Shown in pieces: positions 6,817 through 12,341 of a DNA stretch of 12,341 nt. Both the position numbers and the translations under genes were made by a program. The notes under the pieces were generated by a model that did no database searches, had not been told where the DNA came from, and saw only the letters and a program-made list of their open reading frames with translations. Within the stretch, counting starts at the first letter, position 1. Each line of letters opens with the position of its first letter. Source of the DNA: an uncultured Collinsella sp. (GTDB lineage: Bacteria; Actinomycetota; Coriobacteriia; Coriobacteriales; Coriobacteriaceae); NCBI GenBank assembly GCA_902494605.1, contig CABUUG010000043.1:1-12341 (forward strand), read 5' to 3'.

Positions 6817-7521
6817 TCAGTCTTCGATTTCAGGGTTCAGAAAGTCGATGTCCTCGTCCTCGGGATGCGTGAGAGCTTGTTTAATGGCCGCTCCGCCCTT
6901 AATGGAGTAGATGACAGCCGTGAGCATGGAGAAGATCACGCCGCCGTACACAAAGAAGATGCCGAGGGGCACCGAGCTTCCGTTGAGGCCCGGGAAGGCC
7001 GTAAGGGATGAAGGTAAAAGGTGCAGGCCGTCAATAACGGGGAAACCGAGCAGCATGAGCGAGAAACCAGTCATGAGCAGCGCAGTGGCAATCTTTCCGG
7101 GAAAGACGACATCGATGGGGCGACGGTGATAATGGCGCACGATAAGCGTGCCGATGCCCAGATAGATGTCGCGGCCGATAATGAGCACGCAGACCCAGAT
7201 GGGCAGCTCTCCGCGGACCACCAGGCCAAGTACGCCGGTGAACAGCAGCGCACGGTCGCAAATGGGATCCATGACCTTGCCGAGCCATGAGACCGTCTTA
7301 GTCATGCGGGCGATCTGACCGTCCATCCAGTCGGTGGAGGCGGCAACGGCGTAGATTACGATGGCGATGACGCGGTTGTTGTCCGTCACAAACAGGTACA
7401 GAAATACCAAGGTGAGGATCAGGCGCGTAAAGGTGATGAAATTGGAGATCGTAAAGATCTTATTCGACGGGTAATCGGAAGTGCCGATAAGCTCCTTTTT
7501 GATCTTCTTTTTGATGCCCAC
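6817..7521 (-). CDS. pgsA: CDP-alcohol phosphatidyltransferase (PgsA-like)
   Basis: These integral membrane enzymes swap CMP of CDP-diacylglycerol for an alcohol. The closest match is the type making phosphatidylglycerophosphate from glycerol-3-phosphate, but the acceptor is not certain. From the GTG start the protein is 234 residues. A basic head (KKKIKKE) precedes several hydrophobic spans. The signature D-x2-DG-x2-AR-x8-G-x3-D-x3-D is complete at about residues 64-89 (DWMDGQIAR...GKVMDPICD). The C-terminus is acidic and cytoplasmic. The frame is open to 7644, but a promoter lies at 7558-7586 and a large hairpin covers the region before 7644, so the long start is unlikely. The GTG at 7521 has GGGGGAG just upstream and leaves a leader of about 30 bases. 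It is the first gene of the five-gene operon. Confidence 0.85.
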   Translation of the reverse strand: MGIKKKIKKELIGTSDYPSNKIFTISNFITFTRLILTLVFLYLFVTDNNRVIAIVIYAVAASTDWMDGQIARMTKTVSWLGKVMDPICDRALLFTGVLGLVVRGELPIWVCVLIIGRDIYLGIGTLIVRHYHRRPIDVVFPGKIATALLMTGFSLMLLGFPVIDGLHLLPSSLTAFPGLNGSSVPLGIFFVYGGVIFSMLTAVIYSIKGGAAIKQALTHPEDEDIDFLNPEIED

Positions 7522-7557
7522 AGGACTCCCCCGCTGGTTAACGACAAAACTTTCGAT

Positions 7558-7586
7558 ACTATACCCGTTCCGGCGATGTCTATCCA
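7558..7586 (-). promoter_or_regulatory. Promoter of the pgsA operon
   Basis: On the minus strand TGGATA (7586-7581, four of six to TTGACA) and TATAGT (7563-7558, five of six to TATAAT) are separated by 17 bases. Transcription would begin near 7551, about 30 bases before the chosen GTG start. Confidence 0.6.
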
Positions 7587-7645
7587 GCGTAAGCATAGAG
7601 AGTCCAGACATGTGGAGGGCGCTATTAGGCGGGGGATTTCGCATT

Positions 7646-7704
7646 CGTGTACATCAGCCTCCAAACATGTCGAAAAATGTCGATTTTGGTGGCTGATGTA
7701 CACG
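7646..7704. repeat. 59-base imperfect palindrome, 14-bp perfect arms
   Basis: CGTGTACATCAGCC (7646-7659) is the exact reverse complement of GGCTGATGTACACG (7691-7704). After one mismatch the pairing goes on with CCAAA/TTTGG. The loop holds a short direct repeat ATGTCGA. No T tract follows on either strand, so it is not a standard terminator. It may be a dispersed palindromic repeat of the host or a regulator site upstream of the pgsA promoter. Confidence 0.7.
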
Positions 7705-7715
7705 TTCTGATTCGG

Positions 7716-7768
7716 TAATCACATCGAGCGGGAACGTTGTTGCTTTAAGCAAAATAATCATGTGATTA
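7716..7768. repeat. Nested inverted repeats upstream of the tRNA terminator
   Basis: TAATCACAT (7716-7724) pairs exactly with ATGTGATTA (7760-7768). Between them lies a second palindrome, TTGCTT-T-AAGCAA (7740-7752). Their role is unknown. The right arm abuts the A-rich side of the next terminator. Confidence 0.5.
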
Positions 7769-7801
7769 AAACAAAAAAGGTCAGGCACTAGGTGCCTGAC
7801 C
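7768..7801 (-). terminator. Terminator of the (now split) tRNA-Pro gene
   Basis: Read on the minus strand, a 10-bp stem GGTCAGGCAC/GTGCCTGACC with a three-base loop is followed by TTTTTTGTTTT. It lies 10 bases past the CCA end of the tRNA fragment, where the terminator of the original tRNA transcript is expected. Confidence 0.9.
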
Positions 7802-7811
7802 TGCAAACTTC

Positions 7812-7856
7812 TGGTCGGGACGACTGGATTCGAACCAGCGACCCCTTGACCCCCAG
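7812..7856 (-). pseudogene. 3' half of tRNA-Pro(GGG): attachment-site scar
   Basis: Read on the minus strand, the 45 bases are a clean tRNA 3' half. They hold loop CTGGGGG with anticodon GGG after T33, 3' anticodon stem TCAAG, variable loop GGGTC, T arm GCTGG-TTCGAAT-CCAGT, acceptor strand CGTCCCG, discriminator A and an encoded CCA. The 5' half is absent. The sequence just upstream (GGGCCCG) cannot pair with TCAAG; CTTGA would be needed. The break falls exactly at base 32, the first of the anticodon loop. Together with the tyrosine recombinase gene starting 250 bases away, this marks one end of an integrated element that used tRNA-Pro as attachment site. The fragment should not make a functional tRNA. 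Confidence 0.88.
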
Positions 7857-8106
7857 CGGGCCCAGAATGGCCCTGACCTGTGGTTATTTTGTTAAAGCAC
7901 GCGCAGATAGCGCAAGTAGAGCGTTTTTACGTATGTAAATTAACCCAGCTCAGCGCGTTTTGTCAAGTTAGAATATTATCGGTTTTGCGGAGCGCGGTGC
8001 AGCCGATGACTTAATCAACGGGGGTAGGAGCCCCGAATCGTCGTCTCCCCGGGTTCCCGCAGGTGGGCCCATCTGTTTCTAATCAACTGTGGATTTAGGA
8101 GCAGAC
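7857..8106. other. Element end and integrase leader (no gene)
   Basis: This stretch contains the putative outward promoter at 7939-7966. It also holds short GC-rich hairpins, such as GGGG-TAGGAG-CCCC at about 8020-8034, and two copies of TAATCAAC at 8012-8019 and 8080-8087. Such repeats next to an integrase can be arm-type binding sites for the integrase or its excision factor, but that is inference. The AGGAG at 8097-8101 is the integrase ribosome site. I see no open frame worth calling. Confidence 0.5.
7939..7966 (-). promoter_or_regulatory. Putative promoter pointing out of the element toward the tRNA half
   Basis: On the minus strand a perfect TTGACA (7966-7961) is followed after 16 bases by GTTAAT (7944-7939, four of six). 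Transcription would start near 7932 and run through the tRNA 3' half to the terminator at 7768-7801. Confidence 0.4.
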
Positions 8107-9597
8107 ATGAAAAACGAGAAATGCAGCAATAAAACCTTACGCGTATGCGGACCCGGCGGCGTGAGGAAGAACAAGGGCAAGTGGCAGGCCGTCGTGACGG
8201 TGGCCGACGAGATGACCGGGAAGAAGGTCCAGAGGACCAAGAACACCGGCGTGCCCTGCCTGAAGCAGAGCACGAGGGGAAAGGCGGCGGCGATGCGCTT
8301 CCTCTCGGAATTCAGGTCGGAGATCGAGCTCGAGCTCGCCGAGGCTGAGGAGGCGAGGGCCGCTGTCGGCGCCGGGCTTCCCGCCGAGAAGCGTGACGAC
8401 TACGCCGCGCTGCCGCTCTCCGAGGCGCTCGAGAAGTTCATCGACTTCTGCCTGGAGATGAACAGGATCACCCCGACCACCCGCGACGACTACCACTACA
8501 GCGCCCTGCACATCGAGCGCGACGAGCTCGGCCTCGTCCCCGTGAACGAGGTGACGACCGACGACGTCAACGCGTGGTCGAGGCGCAGGATCGCCCTGGG
8601 CACCGCTCCGGACACGCTCAACAAGTCCTTCAAGCTCGGCAAGCGGCTCTACGCCGTCCTGCTGAAGAGGAGCAACGACACGATCGGGAGGAACCCGTTC
8701 GACGGCGCCCTCGCGCCCAGGGTCATCGCCAGGCCCAGGAACGCGCTGCGCTCCGACCTCGTGCCGAAGCTCAACTCGGTGACCTCGATGATGCCGGACT
8801 CGACCTTCAGGCGGGCGGTCGTGCTCGCCCTGCACACCGGGATGCGCATCGGCGAGGTCTGCGGCCTGCGCTGGTGCGACGTCGACTTCGAGTCGGGGCT
8901 CATCACGGTCAGGCACTCGGTGGCCTACGTCAAGGACAGGGGCTCCTTCATCAAGGACACCAAGAACCACGACCTGAGGACGATCCCCATCGACCCGGTG
9001 GGCCTGCTCCCCTTCCTGAAAGAGATCCACGATATCGATTCGCAGAGGCTCCGGGAGGCATCGGCCCTCGGCCTGCGCGACCTCGCGGACAGCTACGTCG
9101 TGTCGCGGCCGGACGGCTCCTTCGCCACCACCAGCTACATCCGCAGGGCGTTCAAGACGTTCTCGGAGACCAACGGCCTCATGGGCACCAACGACGAGCT
9201 GATCACGTTCCACGGCCTGCGCCACACCTTCGCGACGCAGTGGATCCGCCACGGCGGCGACATCAAGGCGCTGCAGTCGATCCTCGGGCACAAGGACGCC
9301 ATGGTCACGCTCAACGTCTACGCCGACATCGAGCCGATGTCCAAGATCCAGAACATGCTTCGCGTGTCGCCGAGCCTGTGGCGCGGCTATCTCGGCCTGA
9401 GGGTGGACCCCGGCCCCATGTTCCAGCAGAAGATCCGCGAGGCGATCGAGACGCTCGAGGCGTTCGGCTACGGCATCTCCGAGCCCGACGACCGCAACGT
9501 CCTCATCCGCGACGTTCAGACCATCAGCCGCCTCTACCCCACCGAGTACGCGGCAGTGCTGGGGGCCATCCCGACCGAGGCGACCGTGGTCGAGTAG
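8107..9597 (+). CDS. Tyrosine recombinase / integrase
   Basis: The 496-residue protein catalyses integration and excision of the element at tRNA-Pro. The N-terminus (about 1-60) resembles the arm-binding region of ICE and phage integrases (RKNKGKWQAVVTV). A SAM-like core-binding domain spans roughly 95-210. The catalytic domain has Arg247 in ALHTGMRIGEVCGLRW, the H369-G-L-R372-H box, His395 in LGHKD and the nucleophile Tyr405 in NVYADI, so it should be active. About 90 residues follow the Tyr, longer than in most relatives; the tail is helical (QQKIREAIETLEAFGYG). The ATG at 8107 has AGGAG five bases upstream; a GTG at 8089 lacks one. The gene is very GC-rich with many AGG codons, unlike the chromosome to its left. 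Long frames on the other strand here are by-products of that GC content. Confidence 0.95.
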   Translation: MKNEKCSNKTLRVCGPGGVRKNKGKWQAVVTVADEMTGKKVQRTKNTGVPCLKQSTRGKAAAMRFLSEFRSEIELELAEAEEARAAVGAGLPAEKRDDYAALPLSEALEKFIDFCLEMNRITPTTRDDYHYSALHIERDELGLVPVNEVTTDDVNAWSRRRIALGTAPDTLNKSFKLGKRLYAVLLKRSNDTIGRNPFDGALAPRVIARPRNALRSDLVPKLNSVTSMMPDSTFRRAVVLALHTGMRIGEVCGLRWCDVDFESGLITVRHSVAYVKDRGSFIKDTKNHDLRTIPIDPVGLLPFLKEIHDIDSQRLREASALGLRDLADSYVVSRPDGSFATTSYIRRAFKTFSETNGLMGTNDELITFHGLRHTFATQWIRHGGDIKALQSILGHKDAMVTLNVYADIEPMSKIQNMLRVSPSLWRGYLGLRVDPGPMFQQKIREAIETLEAFGYGISEPDDRNVLIRDVQTISRLYPTEYAAVLGAIPTEATVVE

Positions 9598-9696
9598 AGG
9601 CTGAGGCATTCGCTTTCCCAAATCCGTAGTGCAAGTACGGGAATGTGGAAACGCGTTTAGATAGATTCTACCCGGTCTTCTCGGTTACGCAAATGC

Positions 9697-9740
9697 GGCA
9701 CGGGTTTCCGCGAACGCGGACGTCCGTGCCCTTCTTTTTA
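9697..9740 (+). terminator. Intrinsic terminator after the integrase gene
   Basis: GGCACGG (9697-9703) pairs with CCGTGCC (9724-9730), enclosing a second stem CCGC-gaac-GCGG. CTTCTTTTTA follows. It is 100 bases after the integrase stop. Confidence 0.85.
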
Positions 9741-10092
9741 CGATTGCGCAATGCGTCCGCGGGAATGCAGGCGGCTTTCGGGAAGCCCCGACGGCAGCTC
9801 TCTCAAAAATGGGAGCATGGCCCGAGGGCGCCCATGGGCGACCCACCCGCCGTTCGGCCGGGCGGCGGCGTGTAGCCCCGTAGGCGTGTAGCCGTGTAGC
9901 GGCGTAGGCCGCTACGGGCACGGCGCGGAAGATTACCGTGCGCGTGGTCGCTTGCCTGAAGGCGATAGCCCGTCTGGGATATACACTTATATATAGGTGC
10001 GTTCCCGACCCGATTGCGAAAACTTGTCGCCTGCGGCATGGCGGGAAAATTACAATCGAAGACAATGGGTTAATCCGAAGGAGGAAGCGGCG
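9741..10092. other. Intergenic stretch before the MNT gene
   Basis: No credible gene is seen in these 352 bases. They hold the 8-bp tandem repeats at 9870-9917 and an AT-rich island (TATACACTTATATATAGG, about 9980-9997) that is the likeliest promoter region for the nucleotidyltransferase gene, about 95 bases before its start. I cannot fix the hexamers. Confidence 0.45.
9870..9917. repeat. Degenerate 8-bp tandem repeats ending in a hairpin
   Basis: Six 8-base units stand in direct succession: GTGTAGCC, CCGTAGGC, GTGTAGCC, GTGTAGCG, GCGTAGGC and then the inverted CGCTACGG. The last units fold into a perfect 8-bp hairpin GTAGCGGC-GTAG-GCCGCTAC (9896-9915). The spacing is too short for CRISPR. 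It may be slippage-prone repeat DNA or a protein-binding array. Confidence 0.6.
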
Positions 10093-10434
10093 ATGAAATG
10101 GCTCGTTGAGGACTGCGAGAACCCCTCGGCCCCCGTGGGCACCCGTCTCGCTGCCGTCACTCGCTCCCGTTCGGTTTTCGCTGCCAACCCGTTCGTCAAA
10201 AAGGCCGTACTGTTCGGCTCGTTCGCAAGGGGCGAGCAGAAGGATTCATCCGACGTCGATTTCTTCCTCGGGCTGGATCCGTCCTGCACGTCCTCCGATT
10301 ACCTGTCCATGCTCGACTCGCTCGCGTCCGCACTCGGCAGGGACGTCGACGTCACCGTGAGGCTCAATGGTGCCACGGACAGGTTCATCGAAAACCTGAA
10401 AACGGAAGGCGTACTTATATATTTTAGGGATTGA
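10093..10434 (+). CDS. MNT-type minimal nucleotidyltransferase (MntA-like antitoxin fold)
   Basis: This 113-residue protein has the polymerase-beta nucleotidyltransferase signature GSFARGEQKDSSDVDF (about 38-53: G-S, then D-x-D) and a third acidic position in GRDVDVTVR. That makes the metal-binding triad complete. Proteins of this size are usually MntA antitoxins that AMPylate the HEPN ribonuclease HepT encoded beside them, or orphan MNT proteins. No HEPN gene (R-x4-6-H motif) lies next to it. The next gene downstream is on the other strand and encodes a membrane peptide. The ATG at 10093 has AAGGAGG eight bases upstream; the frame is open to 9997 but that start lacks a site. It converges with the next gene with a 33-base gap. 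Nucleotidyltransferase fold is confident; antitoxin role is not. Confidence 0.88.
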   Translation: MKWLVEDCENPSAPVGTRLAAVTRSRSVFAANPFVKKAVLFGSFARGEQKDSSDVDFFLGLDPSCTSSDYLSMLDSLASALGRDVDVTVRLNGATDRFIENLKTEGVLIYFRD

Positions 10435-10467
10435 GGCCCGGTGCGTGCGACGAGGGGTGTATGCCAC

Positions 10468-10662
10468 CTACCGCCTTCTCCTCGGCGGGTTCCGCTCGAA
10501 CGCACACGCGATGATCGCCGCGCACACGGTCCCGAACGCCAGCAGGAGTCCCCAGGCTATGTAGATGACCGGGCCGAAGACAGTGAAGAAGCGCTGTATG
10601 CCGGTCTTGTCCGCCCACGGTATGCCGGCGCCCCTCGCGCGTACCAGTTTCTCAGCCAGCAT
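10468..10662 (-). CDS. Small single-pass membrane protein, unknown function
   Basis: The 64-residue protein has a basic N-terminal part (about 1-24), one long hydrophobic stretch of about 30 residues (FFTVFGPVIYIAWGLLLAF to AAIIACAF) and a tail ending NPPRRRR. The hydrophobic stretch is long for a single helix and could bend at the GP or GT. The positive residues on both sides give no clear orientation. The ATG at 10662 has a very strong GGGGGAGGA ribosome site, which is the main reason to call it a gene. I do not recognise a family. By size and charge it could be a membrane-acting toxin, a holin-like or an immunity peptide, but nothing in the sequence decides this. Confidence 0.65.
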   Translation of the reverse strand: MLAEKLVRARGAGIPWADKTGIQRFFTVFGPVIYIAWGLLLAFGTVCAAIIACAFERNPPRRRR

Positions 10663-10935
10663 GGTTCCTCCCCCTGCCGCGACGCGTGCGTCTGCGGCGA
10701 ACGCCTTTCCGTGAATCCGATGATATCTGCTCGTGCGGACATTGCCGCTGCGGCAAGACCGATGGAAAAAGCCGGCGAAGTGTATAGGCTCGAATGGGTT
10801 CGGATACAGCCAACCCTAGGGAAGCCGCAACGCATGCAGCGGCATATCCTCCCCGCCCCGCCTGGGGCCACTCGATGGCTGAACCGTGCCCGGCAACGAG
10901 CCCAAGCCGGCCAGACCCCTTCATCCGTCGGGGGC
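10663..10935. other. Intergenic stretch between membrane peptide and broken gene
   Basis: I see no gene here. A small perfect hairpin TTGCCG-CTG-CGGCAA lies at 10742-10756, in what would be the leader or promoter of the membrane-peptide gene. A TATACA on the minus strand at about 10781-10786 is a possible -10 without a convincing -35. Confidence 0.35.
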
Positions 10936-11258
10936 CTACGGCAGCATCCCGTCGGGAAACACCATCTCGACGAGTTGGTCTTTGGAATACCTCGCGGCGA
11001 CGGACATGTCGGCGCGGTCGCGTGTGGCGTCATTCCCCGCGAGCTCCCAGCCGAGCTGCAGGGCGCACCTCTCGTGCAGGCTGGGTCGTCCATCCCGATC
11101 TCCTTTAGGTCGAGCGGGGACGACCACTTGCGGTACGGGATATCATCGTACTGGAGGGCGACGTTGAGGTACTCGAGCGGCTTGTAGACCTCGCGCAGGT
11201 CGCAGTACTGGAATAGGACGTCGCAGTCGATCTCGGTGTTGGCCGTGCGCCACAACAT
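10936..11258 (-). pseudogene. Unrecognised gene broken by a one-base frameshift
   Basis: From the ATG at 11258 the frame reads MLWRTANTEIDCDVLFQYCD and on through LNVALQYDDIPYRKW to KEIGMDD, protein-like with mixed hydrophobic and acidic residues. At the CCC run at 11083-11085 it turns into a Cys/Arg/Pro-rich shadow. If one C is restored, the other frame continues smoothly as PSLHERCALQLGWELAGND, then SVAARYSKDQLVEMVFPDG, and ends at 10936. The joined product would be about 107 residues, acidic and soluble, with no signal peptide or membrane span. I do not recognise the family. The start is uncertain: the frame stays open some 80 bases upstream without another ATG and the ribosome site is weak, so the N-terminus may also be lost. 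The single-base change in a homopolymer could be a true mutation or a sequencing error. Confidence 0.5.
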
Positions 11259-11651
11259 GAGGCCGAATCCGCCCCCGGCTGGACAGGCCAACAACGAAGG
11301 AGCACACGGAACCGGCGCGGCGTTACAACCGTCCCGGCAAGCGTGTCACTTGGCCAAGTCATGATGCTGACAAACCCGGAAATGCTCCAACGGAGCGCCG
11401 AACGAGCGTAACAATATACAGCCGTGCAACACGCGTTGGACGACCAGAACATCCCAAACAAAGGCCTGTCGGTCCTACCTTCAAGCCCAATAGCAAAATG
11501 TGCATCAGCGGATTTGCAGCGATACAAGTCTCAACCGTCACCATCACACCGCAGCGCGCCTAGTCCCACTCATCCTACTGCAAATGTCACAGAACGAGAA
11601 AACGACCAGCTTAACATGCCAACCTTTATATCCGCACGCGCGTAATTCAAC
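11259..11651. other. Stretch without a credible gene
   Basis: Open frames here are short, overlap each other and have neither ribosome sites nor protein-like composition. One perfect 12-base palindrome, ACTTGGCCAAGT, lies at 11348-11359. On the minus strand TGTATATT at about 11416-11423 is a possible extended -10. GC content falls toward the right, marking a change in sequence origin. Confidence 0.4.
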
Positions 11652-12278
11652 TCATAAGGACCGGCTATCCCTTACCTGTGACACAATCTCAAACGCACAG
11701 AACAGAATCATCAGTCCAATCATCGCATAAGAGGCAGCCGAACCTTCAAGCACTATTCCACAAAGAACAATTTCCGCGCCGCCAATAAGAACTGTTATCA
11801 GGCGCTCTGCCTTTTTGCTCTCGCCGCTCGCATAAAAAGGCGGCAAAGCGCACAAGATCACATATAGCCCGGGAAGGGAATACAGGATCGATAGTCCAAG
11901 CCCCCCATCAACCGCAGTGCTTTGCGTAAGAATCAACTGAACCCAAACGGCAATTATCACTGAGCAGGTTGTCGATAAAAGAAGACTAGAAATATAGCAC
12001 GCAACAAAGTCCCGTCGCATTCGAACAGAGAAATCCGCGAACTCTCTTCGCCGCGTGGAAACAATAAGGTACACAGAAATTGCAATAGAACCAATCAGAG
12101 AAAACAGCGGAACAACCAGCAATTCAAGCTTATTACCCCATCGATCAACCACACCCCCACTCCAATGAGCGGGAATTGTATCAGGGAGGACTGACCAAGC
12201 CGCCCATAGAATCAGAAATGGAAGAAAAGAGAGGATGAAAGATGATAACACTGCAGTAATTTTTTTTGAGGCTCTCAT
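11652..12278 (-). CDS. DUF1648 / SdpI-like membrane protein
   Basis: The 208-residue protein is largely membrane-embedded, with about six hydrophobic spans. After a first span comes LPDTIPAHWSGGVVDRWGNK, the family hallmark of DUF1648 (normally LPxxIPxHFxxxGxxDxWGxK), facing the outside, then a second span and a basic loop STRRREF. The family includes the N-terminal part of SdpI, the immunity protein against the Bacillus toxin SdpC, but many members have no known role. The SdpI C-terminal domain is not evident. The ATG at 12278 is chosen because the first span then follows a short basic head; AAGGAG lies 11 bases upstream, rather far. A GTG at 12305 in the same frame has GGCGGAG at seven bases and is a real alternative. 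GC content is lower than in the integrase gene. No sdpR-type regulator is visible, though one could lie just outside. Confidence 0.75.
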   Translation of the reverse strand: MRASKKITAVLSSFILSFLPFLILWAAWSVLPDTIPAHWSGGVVDRWGNKLELLVVPLFSLIGSIAISVYLIVSTRRREFADFSVRMRRDFVACYISSLLLSTTCSVIIAVWVQLILTQSTAVDGGLGLSILYSLPGLYVILCALPPFYASGESKKAERLITVLIGGAEIVLCGIVLEGSAASYAMIGLMILFCAFEIVSQVRDSRSL

Positions 12279-12307
12279 CGATTCCGCATCTCCTTGCGCG
12301 CCCACAT
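12275..12307 (-). other. Possible leader peptide or end of an upstream gene overlapping the DUF1648 start
   Basis: ATG at 12307 has GGCGGAG upstream and encodes MWARKEMRNR, then TGA overlapping the ATG at 12278 as ATGA. The same frame is open to the window edge, so it could be the end of an upstream gene. Against that, TATACT on the minus strand at 12332-12327 looks like a -10 just upstream. The overlap would couple translation in either case. Confidence 0.25.
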
Positions 12308-12341
12308 TCCACTCCGCCTTAAATCAAGTATAAATAGATGG

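Larger units (their letters stand above)
7857..12341. mobile_element. Integrated element, one end visible, right end outside the window
   Basis: The left boundary is the break in the tRNA-Pro gene. The first gene inside is a tyrosine integrase. Base composition changes sharply: the integrase gene is much richer in G and C than the chromosomal genes on the left and uses AGG for arginine often, whereas the left genes favour CGC and CGT. The cargo seen is small and mixed: an MNT nucleotidyltransferase, a short membrane protein, a frameshifted gene and a DUF1648 protein. No conjugation, replication or phage structural gene is visible, so I cannot say whether it is an integrative conjugative element, a prophage, a satellite or a decayed island. 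A second copy of the 45-base tRNA end should mark the far boundary. Confidence 0.75.

Noticed and set aside
7795..7880. CCTGACCTG repeated on both sides of the tRNA fragment (7795-7803 and 7872-7880) as a target-site duplication
   Set aside because: One copy belongs to the native terminator stem. A tyrosine recombinase makes no target duplication, and the tRNA break explains the junction better.
8137..9621. Minus-strand open frame of 494 codons opposite the integrase
   Set aside because: It is rich in Val, Arg, Gly, Ala and His with no domain motif, has no ribosome site and mirrors a gene with full catalytic residues. It is a by-product of high GC.
8574..9629. Plus-strand 351-codon frame inside the integrase gene
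   Set aside because: It is Arg/His/Pro-rich nonsense in another frame of the integrase gene.
9870..9917. CRISPR array
   Set aside because: The units are 8 bases with no spacers and there are no cas genes.
10441..11187. Plus-strand 248-codon frame over the membrane peptide and broken gene
   Set aside because: It has no ribosome site and low-complexity composition, and it overlaps two better-supported minus-strand genes.
10557..11294. Minus-strand 245-codon frame taken as one intact gene
   Set aside because: Only its first part looks like protein. After about 11085 it turns into Cys/Arg/Pro-rich shadow while another frame carries on the protein, so a frameshift is the better reading. Its far end also overlaps the membrane-peptide gene.

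Overview
The window looks like a chromosomal segment from a Coriobacteriia actinobacterium, most likely Collinsella or a close relative. This is inferred from gene content: an FHA gene next to a MerR gene and a CDP-alcohol phosphatidyltransferase, a secreted coiled-coil NlpC/P60 hydrolase, and a DUF1836/DegV pair. No marker gene here proves the genus. At about 7.86 kb the window passes from ordinary chromosome into the start of an integrated mobile element.

Chromosomal part (1-7856). A 3'-truncated MGDG-synthase-type glycosyltransferase (minus) diverges from thioredoxin reductase trxB (plus). A DUF1836 regulator (plus) and a DegV fatty-acid-binding protein (minus) converge on a shared bidirectional terminator. 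Both carry upstream a nearly identical 25-nt element containing an inverted repeat (23/25 identical), which suggests a small regulon. A compact minus-strand operon follows. In transcription order it is a CDP-alcohol phosphatidyltransferase, a GarA-like FHA protein, an FtsR-like MerR regulator, adenine phosphoribosyltransferase (apt) and a secreted NlpC/P60 peptidoglycan hydrolase. It has a recognisable promoter at 7558-7586 and a strong terminator at 3641-3679. The FHA-MerR pairing, with a phosphatidyltransferase nearby, matches the arrangement known around garA (Rv1827)/Rv1828 in mycobacteria. It links lipid synthesis, metabolic and cell-division control, purine salvage and wall remodelling.

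Junction (7522-8106). Upstream of the operon lie nested inverted repeats, a minus-strand terminator, and the 3' half of a tRNA-Pro(GGG) gene that breaks off exactly at the first base of the anticodon loop. The 5' half is replaced by foreign sequence, followed by a tyrosine recombinase gene. This is an attachment-site scar. The restored tRNA should lie at the far end of the element, beyond this window.

Element part (7857-12341, open at the right edge). It holds a GC-rich tyrosine integrase with AGG-rich arginine codons and its own terminator. Next come a gene-poor stretch with 8-bp tandem repeats and a hairpin, and an orphan MNT-type nucleotidyltransferase without an adjacent HEPN partner. Then follow a small single-pass membrane protein, an unrecognised gene broken by a one-base frameshift, about 390 bases with no credible gene, and a DUF1648 (SdpI-like N-terminal domain) membrane protein whose lower GC suggests another origin. 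I found no CRISPR array, complete insertion sequence, rRNA or intact tRNA.
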